Source of the DNA: Mediterraneibacter gnavus ATCC 29149
GTDB taxonomy: Bacteria; Bacillota; Clostridia; Lachnospirales; Lachnospiraceae
Direction: 5' to 3'
Assembly (NCBI RefSeq): GCF_008121495.1
Contig: NZ_CP043051.1
Span: 248,001-312,000 of the forward strand
DNA: 64,000 nt
The notes under the pieces were generated by a model. The model saw nothing but the letters and a program-made list of their open reading frames with translations, did no database searches and was not told the origin of the DNA. Numbering within the stretch: the first letter of the stretch is position 1; every line of letters starts with the position of its first letter. Shown one piece after another: positions 58,787 to 64,000 of the stretch. Made by a program: the position numbers and the translations under genes.

Positions 58787-59836
58787 TTATTCGAATTTTA
58801 CATCCTCCCGCTCCAGAGAAATATAAATTTTCGTTCCCACTCCGACACGGGATTCCGCCCGGATGCTGTGTCCTAATTTCTGTATGATCGTCTTGCACAG
58901 GTACAGACCGATTCCCGTAGATTTCTGGTGCTCTCTTCCGTTATATCCGGTAAATCCACGCTCAAAAATACGCGGAAGATCTTCCGGGGCGATTCCAATT
59001 CCAGTATCCTCCACCACCAGTTCCGTGCCTTTTATATAAAGGGAAATGCTCCCTGCCTTCGGCGGGCGGACTTCGTCCGATGATGTGTATTTCAGGGCAT
59101 TGGACAGTATCTGCTCGATCACGAACAGCAGCCACTTTTCATCGGTGAGCACCATCTGCCTGCTGTCCTGAAAATTCAAATGGATCTTTTTCAAAATGAA
59201 GATCTGGGAATATTTGCGAACTGCCTGCCGCATAATATCACCGATCGGATACCACTGGAATTTCAGGTCATTCCCCATATCCTCCATCCGCAGATAAGAC
59301 AGTACCATTCCCACATATTCTTCCGTCTGAAAAATCTTCATTTTCATCTCATTTAGGAAATCCAGTGTCTCCTCTGCATGTTCCTCAAATTCCATTGCCT
59401 GTTCTTCAAAAGACTGGATCAGAAGATGCATAGCGGAAATCGGTGTCTTGATCTGATGCACCCACAGACTGTAATAGTCAGATGCATCCTTTTTGCTAAG
59501 GAGTACTTCGTTTTCCAGCATCTCTCTCCATGCAAAAATTGTCTCCGTGATTTCCTGATATTCTGCTTCAATCCGTCTCTTTGGATCCGGAAACTCTTTC
59601 AATTCATGCGGAAGTGCCGCAGACAGATCCAGCAGACTTTGATACCGCTTCCGATAAAACCAGAAATTCAGCGCTCCCACAAATAAAAGCCAGATTGCAG
59701 AGAGCTCTGCTCCATACTCGATCACATCAAAGGGAACTTCTTTTAACCAGAATAATATACAGAAAATCACAAGCATTACGGCATATACTCCGACAACCGG
59801 AAGTTTTTCTTTCAAATAAGAAATCAACAATCTCAT
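58787..59836 (-). CDS. BceS-like sensor histidine kinase
   Basis: A 349-residue kinase with two closely spaced N-terminal membrane helices and almost no outer loop, the mark of intramembrane-sensing kinases (BceS/VncS-like). The H box is SLWVHQIKTPISAMHLLIQ, N box EQILSNALKYTS, then VVEDTGIGIAPEDLPRIFERGF and STGIGLYLCKTI. It overlaps the response regulator by four bases. BceS partners normally include an ABC exporter; none lies nearby. Confidence 0.92.
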   Translation of the reverse strand: MRLLISYLKEKLPVVGVYAVMLVIFCILFWLKEVPFDVIEYGAELSAIWLLFVGALNFWFYRKRYQSLLDLSAALPHELKEFPDPKRRIEAEYQEITETIFAWREMLENEVLLSKKDASDYYSLWVHQIKTPISAMHLLIQSFEEQAMEFEEHAEETLDFLNEMKMKIFQTEEYVGMVLSYLRMEDMGNDLKFQWYPIGDIMRQAVRKYSQIFILKKIHLNFQDSRQMVLTDEKWLLFVIEQILSNALKYTSSDEVRPPKAGSISLYIKGTELVVEDTGIGIAPEDLPRIFERGFTGYNGREHQKSTGIGLYLCKTIIQKLGHSIRAESRVGVGTKIYISLEREDVKFE

Positions 59837-60504
59837 TCTATCACGTACCCGATTCCTTTCTTTGTAGCAATAAAATCACAGATTCCAATACTTTCCAGTT
59901 TCTTTCTGAGTCTGGTCATATTTACAGTCAGTGTGTTGTCATCAATAAACTCATCACTCTCCCAGAGACGTTCCATGATCCGATCCCTTTTTACGATCTT
60001 TCCCGCATTCTCCATCAGGATCTGCAAGATTTTGAAATCATTTTTCGTCAGCTCCATACGCTCTCCGTGAAATGTCACTGCCGCATCGTTCAGATTTAAG
60101 ATCACATCCCGATACTCCAACACATTTAACTGCCCGGTAAAAGAATACGCTCTCCTTAATAATGCCTGGATCTTTGCAGTCAGGACATTCCGATCAAATG
60201 GTTTTTCCACAAAATCATCCCCACCCATGTTCATTGCCATCACGATATTCATATTGTCACTTGCGGATGATAAAAACAGGATCGGCACACTGGAGATCTG
60301 ACGAATCTGGGTACACCAGTGAAATCCATTATAAAACGGCAAAATAATATCCATGATCACAAGCTGCGGATCAAACGCTGTATACTCCTCCTGTACGCGT
60401 TTGAAATCCTGCACACATGCCACCTCATAATCCCACTTTTCCAGATGTTCCTTCATTTTATCCGCGATGACACGGTCATCTTCCACAATCAGTATTTTAT
60501 ACAT
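59833..60504 (-). CDS. OmpR-family response regulator
   Basis: A 223-residue protein: receiver domain with KILIVEDDRVIADKM, the phosphorylated Asp in LVIMDIILPFYNGFHWC and Lys in DDFVEKPFD, and a C-terminal winged helix (ELTKNDFKILQILMENAGKIVKRDRIMERLW...VNMTRLRKKLE). First gene of the two-component operon. Confidence 0.95.
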   Translation of the reverse strand: MYKILIVEDDRVIADKMKEHLEKWDYEVACVQDFKRVQEEYTAFDPQLVIMDIILPFYNGFHWCTQIRQISSVPILFLSSASDNMNIVMAMNMGGDDFVEKPFDRNVLTAKIQALLRRAYSFTGQLNVLEYRDVILNLNDAAVTFHGERMELTKNDFKILQILMENAGKIVKRDRIMERLWESDEFIDDNTLTVNMTRLRKKLESIGICDFIATKKGIGYVIE

Positions 60505-60536
60505 CGTCTTCCCCTTTCACGCTCTTATATATAGAA

Positions 60537-60565
60537 ATAATATCCTTGCTTTTGCTCACTGTCAA
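60537..60565 (-). promoter_or_regulatory. Promoter of the two-component operon
   Basis: On the minus strand, TTGACA (60565-60560), 17 bases, TATTAT (60542-60537). Confidence 0.8.
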
Positions 60566-60618
60566 CGACAAGAATGCTCACCTTTAGAAAGTCTTTAGAA
60601 TTCTTAAGTTTATATATA

Positions 60619-60647
60619 TTGACCGTATATATTATATTTTCTATAAT
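60619..60647 (+). promoter_or_regulatory. Promoter of the padR operon
   Basis: TTGACC at 60619-60624, 17 bases, TATAAT at 60642-60647. The spacer is an AT-rich, partly self-complementary stretch (ATATATATTGACCGTATATAT), a plausible site for PadR autorepression. Confidence 0.75.
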
Positions 60648-60712
60648 ATGCTCAAAAGATAGATATACAGTTTTCTTACCTATCAAATATACGAAAGGAA
60701 GGGATGGATTTT

Positions 60713-61033
60713 ATGACATTTACACTCAACACACCCATGTTTGATTTTCTTGTTCTTTCTATTATCGCCGAGGGTGATGCCTATGGATATCAGATCAGCC
60801 AGATCATCAAACGAGTATCTGATACCAAAGATTCTGCCCTGTATCCGATTTTAAAGAAATTACAGGAAAACGGCTATGTAGAGACCTATGACCAGCAGTT
60901 TCAGGGACGGAACCGCAAATATTATAAGATTACACAAAGCGGAAAGATCCGGCAGGAACACCTAAAAAAGGAATGGAAAGAGTACATTACGATCATTGAC
61001 GATATTGTAAATGGAGGAATGGGAAATGACTAA
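60713..61033 (+). CDS. PadR-family regulator
   Basis: A 106-residue winged-helix protein: LSIIAEGDAYGYQISQIIKRVSD...ALYPILKKLQENGYVETYDQ is the family signature. The ATG at 60713 is ten bases after GGAAGG. It controls the operon with DUF1700 and DUF4097 genes, a standard arrangement in Firmicutes that answers cell-envelope stress. Confidence 0.92.
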   Translation: MTFTLNTPMFDFLVLSIIAEGDAYGYQISQIIKRVSDTKDSALYPILKKLQENGYVETYDQQFQGRNRKYYKITQSGKIRQEHLKKEWKEYITIIDDIVNGGMGND

Positions 61034-61622
61034 GAAAGAGTATATGAAAAAACTTGCATACCAGCTTCGTCGTCTTCCTAAAGAGGATTTCGATAAAGCA
61101 ATGGACTACTTTGAAGAATATTTTGAAGATGCAGGCATCGAAAATGAGCAAAAAGCCATCGAGGACCTAGGCGCTCCGGAAGAAGCCGCTTCCGCACTGA
61201 TTCTGGATCTGGCACAGGAAAATGCTGTCAAACCGCCAAAAACAATGAAACGGCGCTTTTCCGCTTTATGGATCGCTATTCTGGCACTTTTTGCAGCCCC
61301 GATCGCACTGCCTCTGGCACTTTGTATCCTGGCTGTGCTCGCATCCCTGATCCTTGGAATACTTGCAGTCGTTGGAGGTATCTTAGTCACTGCACTTGCC
61401 GCAGTGGCAGGAAGCGTGCTTGGCATCATTGGAGGAATTGCGATCATCCCTCAGACTCTTGGGGGAGGACTGGTTACGATCGGTCTGTCTCTGATGCTGA
61501 TCGGTTGTGGAATCCTGGTCACATATTTCACCATATTACTGGCTCGCTGGATCATCATCAAACTTGCCGGACTGCTCGGCAAACTTGTGAGAAAAGGGGG
61601 AAAAAGACATGAAGAAAAGTAA
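61026..61622 (+). CDS. DUF1700 (HAAS-domain) membrane protein
   Basis: A 198-residue protein: an N-terminal HAAS domain (MKKLAYQLRRLPKEDFDKAMDYFEEYFEDAG...AIEDLGAPEEAA), then a run of glycine/alanine-rich membrane helices. The ATG at 61026 follows GGAGG. HAAS proteins work with PadR regulators at the membrane. Confidence 0.9.
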   Translation: MTKKEYMKKLAYQLRRLPKEDFDKAMDYFEEYFEDAGIENEQKAIEDLGAPEEAASALILDLAQENAVKPPKTMKRRFSALWIAILALFAAPIALPLALCILAVLASLILGILAVVGGILVTALAAVAGSVLGIIGGIAIIPQTLGGGLVTIGLSLMLIGCGILVTYFTILLARWIIIKLAGLLGKLVRKGGKRHEEK

Positions 61623-62922
61623 AAAAATCATTCTGACACTTTCTGCAGTCACACTGACTGCCGGTGTTCTTTTCACCGGAATCGGATATATGAATGGAGG
61701 ACGATTTGGCTTTGCCTTCTCCGATGGAAAATTTATCTCTGCTGACAGTATGGAAAAAGAAAAACGGCCATTTATCATGGAGAAAAAGAAACTGGACTCT
61801 GTAAAAAATATCGATATCAAGATTTTATCTTATGCAAACATCCAGATTCTTCCATCTTCAGACAACGCATTTTATCTGGAATACAATCTGCCAGGAGAAT
61901 ACCCAAAACCTGTGTTCTCATGTACAGACGGCACACTCACACTGACTCAGGAAGATCGGGAACCGATCGCCATTGTCGGATTTGGATTTCATGCATCCCA
62001 GAATTCTGAATGCAGCGTCACACTGTATGTTCCGAAAAAAGCAGAATTGAACAGCTGCAGTCTCTACAGTGACTCCGGAAACATCCAGGCATCCGATCTG
62101 ACCGCCTCTGATTTTGGTCTCGGATGTGATTACGGAGATGTCACTTTGAAAAATATCAAAGGAAAAGAACAACTTCGTCTCAATTTAGGTTCCGGAAATT
62201 TAAACGCTGATACCCTTTCTGGAAAAACGGCCGCAGTTTACAATGACAGCGGGAATATTTCTTTAAAATCCGGCACATTTGACGACCTGCATCTGGAGAA
62301 CGACTACGGAGATGTCCGTCTGGACGGCACTGCTGTGAAAAATGCCTCTGATCTGACTTTGGATTCCGGTCATATAACCGTCGCCGACAGTACACTTGGC
62401 GCTGCGCGGATTTATAATGAAAGCGGAAATATCACACTGAACAAGACGAATGGAACGTCCATGGAAGTCACTGCTGAATACGGAGATGTCTCCTTTACAG
62501 ATACGGAGATTTCTGATGTTGGCACATTCACATTGGATTCCGGCAATTTCTCTGCAAATACAAGCACCGTCAAAGCGATCACGGTTAAAAATGACAGCGG
62601 CAATGTTTTGCTGAATCAATTTTCCAGTGAAAGCGCAGTTTTTACATTGTCCTACGGAGATCTGGATCTGACTGCCACAAAACTTGGCTCCTTTGACTGT
62701 AAGAGTGAAAATGGAAATGTTTCCATACAGCTTCCGGATCCATTTGATTCCTACGGATTCAATCTCCACACAGAATATGGGGAAATCGCTCTGCCTTCTG
62801 CAAAAGAAACTGCTCTTATCTCTGAAGAAGAGGATTCCTCCGAAGTTTCCTACCGTACAAATTCAGAGGCAAAACATAAAATCCAGGTAGAATGTGAAAA
62901 CGGAAATATTCGGATTGGTTAG
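61609..62922 (+). CDS. DUF4097 beta-helix surface protein
   Basis: A 437-residue protein with one N-terminal membrane anchor or signal (IILTLSAVTLTAGVLFTGIG). The outer part is a repeated right-handed beta-helix in which DSGN and YGDV turns alternate (YSDSGNIQASDL, CDYGDVTLKNI, NDSGNISLKS, NDYGDVRLDG, and others), about nine turns. This is the DUF4097/adhesin-like family. Third gene of the PadR operon, overlapping DUF1700 by 14 bases. Confidence 0.88.
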   Translation: MKKSKKIILTLSAVTLTAGVLFTGIGYMNGGRFGFAFSDGKFISADSMEKEKRPFIMEKKKLDSVKNIDIKILSYANIQILPSSDNAFYLEYNLPGEYPKPVFSCTDGTLTLTQEDREPIAIVGFGFHASQNSECSVTLYVPKKAELNSCSLYSDSGNIQASDLTASDFGLGCDYGDVTLKNIKGKEQLRLNLGSGNLNADTLSGKTAAVYNDSGNISLKSGTFDDLHLENDYGDVRLDGTAVKNASDLTLDSGHITVADSTLGAARIYNESGNITLNKTNGTSMEVTAEYGDVSFTDTEISDVGTFTLDSGNFSANTSTVKAITVKNDSGNVLLNQFSSESAVFTLSYGDLDLTATKLGSFDCKSENGNVSIQLPDPFDSYGFNLHTEYGEIALPSAKETALISEEEDSSEVSYRTNSEAKHKIQVECENGNIRIG

Positions 62923-62970
62923 AAGATCTTTCCAAACAAATGGATATATTTCTTAAATAAATTGCATTGA

Positions 62971-62992
62971 GGGTGTGCCAAAAAGCACACCC
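62971..62992. terminator. Hairpin after the DUF4097 gene
   Basis: GGGTGTGC and GCACACCC form an 8-bp stem between convergent genes. T runs on either side are poor, so its strength is uncertain. Confidence 0.55.
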
Positions 62993-62998
62993 CCAACT

Positions 62999-63814
62999 TT
63001 ATTGAATTTGTTCTCTAAACTCATGAACTACCTGCATAAATTCTTTTACACGATTTACATCTACACGATTTTCAAATTTTCCATCTTTCTTGAAAGTTGT
63101 TCCAACAACAGCTGCATCCGCAGTTGTAAGTTTTCTCTCAATCGTATTAATGCGACATCCTGTATTACATAAAACAACAATATCTGGATTCGCCTCTTTC
63201 ACACTTGCAATCAAAGCATCATCCACATCTTGTCCTGCAGCATCTGCCGAAATACATAATCCATCTGGCGCAGCCTTTGCTATTGTAGTTTTGGCAATAT
63301 CTGCAAGTGGTCTGGTATCTAAGCTTTGATCTGATTCCGGGTTAATAAAGTATAACATCTTCAGTTCATCCAAAGGGAGCGCCGCTTTTCTTCTCAGCAA
63401 AGCGCTAAAATCATTGTTATAAAAACCACCATCTCCTACATAAACACCACAAAATGTTCCACGTACAAAGTTTGCTTTTACTGCCGCCGCCAATTCCAAA
63501 CATGCCCTTCCATCACTGATTGCATCTACTCCATATGGTACTTTTATTTCTGATCTCAGATTTCCAATAACATATGCCATGGCTGCCGGCGTAACCATAT
63601 CCATTGTTCTCTGATATGGGAAACTAAATTCATTGCTAAAAATAATTCCATTCACACCGCCATCCTGTAATGCATGTAAATCAGCTCTTGCATGTTCAAT
63701 GATCACATCCATATCATTTTCTTTTTTGTACAACGGATCTCCCGGGAGTGGATCAAGATGCAACATCGCAATAATCGGTTTTTTCACTCCAAACAATTTT
63801 TCAGTCCATAACAT
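62999..63814 (-). CDS. BtpA/SgcQ-family TIM-barrel protein
   Basis: A 271-residue soluble protein. The start at 63814 follows GGAGGG. KPIIAMLHLDPLPGDPLY, GGVNGIIFSNEFSFPYQ, FVRGTFCGVYVGDGGFYNNDF and DAAVVGTTFKKDGKFENRVDVNRVKEFM are the BtpA-family blocks. Members in Firmicutes often lie next to sugar or nucleoside transport genes. The operon partner, if any, lies beyond the right edge. The true reaction is not known. Confidence 0.88.
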   Translation of the reverse strand: MLWTEKLFGVKKPIIAMLHLDPLPGDPLYKKENDMDVIIEHARADLHALQDGGVNGIIFSNEFSFPYQRTMDMVTPAAMAYVIGNLRSEIKVPYGVDAISDGRACLELAAAVKANFVRGTFCGVYVGDGGFYNNDFSALLRRKAALPLDELKMLYFINPESDQSLDTRPLADIAKTTIAKAAPDGLCISADAAGQDVDDALIASVKEANPDIVVLCNTGCRINTIERKLTTADAAVVGTTFKKDGKFENRVDVNRVKEFMQVVHEFREQIQ

Positions 63815-63870
63815 TTTCTTTTCCCTCCAACTAAACAACTTATTATTTTTTAATACATTTTTATACTTTT

Positions 63871-63898
63871 ATTATATCACTGGTATGCTGTATGTCAA
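63871..63898 (-). promoter_or_regulatory. Promoter of the BtpA-family gene
   Basis: On the minus strand, TTGACA (63898-63893), 16 bases, TATAAT (63876-63871). Confidence 0.85.
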
Positions 63899-63944
63899 TA
63901 TTTTATTTTTAAAAACCACACAATACAAAACATCCAATTAAAAA

Positions 63945-63982
63945 GGTAAGGTTCACTTCTCTTATCAAGCACTAACCTTACC
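63945..63982 (-). terminator. Terminator of a gene beyond the right edge
   Basis: On the minus strand GGTAAGGTT pairs with AACCTTACC, followed by TTTTTAATT. It belongs to a minus-strand gene lying to the right of the window. Confidence 0.85.
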
Positions 63983-64000
63983 CACTTATTTTAATATTCA

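Overview
The window reads as part of a low-to-moderate GC Firmicutes chromosome, most likely a gut Lachnospiraceae of the Mediterraneibacter/Ruminococcus gnavus type. This is inferred from gene content: dpaA/dpaB dipicolinate synthase behind a sigma-K-like promoter, a GH112 galacto-N-biose/lacto-N-biose phosphorylase, a B12-dependent diol dehydratase operon, and a PadR/DUF1700/DUF4097 operon. No rRNA, tRNA or CRISPR array was seen, so species is not claimed.

Positions 1 to about 23.55 kb form a visibly AT-richer mobile and accessory region. It starts with the N-terminus of a large serine recombinase that runs off the left edge, then DUF6870, a hairpin-rich candidate oriT, mobC and a relaxase gene. 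The relaxase is broken twice: by a complete IS3-family element with a 3-bp target duplication, and by a 257-bp element with 9-bp inverted ends. From 4.6 to 19.1 kb lies a long one-direction array on the minus strand. It holds small immunity-like proteins (DUF6892, Imm59-like, SUKH/YrhA-like, DUF4274-like), paralogous membrane proteins and paralogous lipoproteins, with several decayed copies. It looks like a polymorphic-toxin immunity array without its toxin. The upstream end is broken by IS3 rearrangements that truncate an Abi_2 (AbiF-type) gene, which still has its promoter and a hairpin/pseudoknot leader RNA. A small XRE module with twin operators follows. An S8 protease N-terminus that stops abruptly at about 23.55 kb may mark the right end of the mobile region.

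From 24 kb onward is ordinary chromosome: a Cys/Gly-rich small protein, conserved clostridial small genes, a divergent TruA, a CmpB-type membrane protein, an orphan prepilin peptidase, a PHP phosphoesterase, and an acidic-tailed membrane protein preceded by a strong promoter and a candidate rod-shaped RNA. The pduCDEGHO-like operon (30.1-35.6 kb) encodes diol dehydratase, its reactivase and a cobalamin adenosyltransferase. PduD carries an encapsulation-like N-terminus, although no shell genes are in view. After asnA, a C39-like protein and an NhaC antiporter comes a TPP-riboswitch-controlled thiamine salvage operon (thiM-thiE-HAD-thiD).

The dpaA-dpaB-asnB-like operon (42.3-45.5 kb) would make dipicolinate in the mother cell; its asparagine-synthetase-like protein lacks the N-terminal glutaminase cysteine. 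Next come a Gfo/Idh/MocA oxidoreductase, a split chromate transporter pair, and a GH32 beta-fructosidase with a LipO/LplB/LplC-type ABC importer. A divergent LacI regulator and five regularly spaced CCGG/CCAG-centred operators sit between them. The right part holds a GGDEF gene with a nonsense codon, an AraC regulator next to the GH112 phosphorylase, a BceS-like two-component system, the PadR/DUF1700/DUF4097 operon and a BtpA-family protein.
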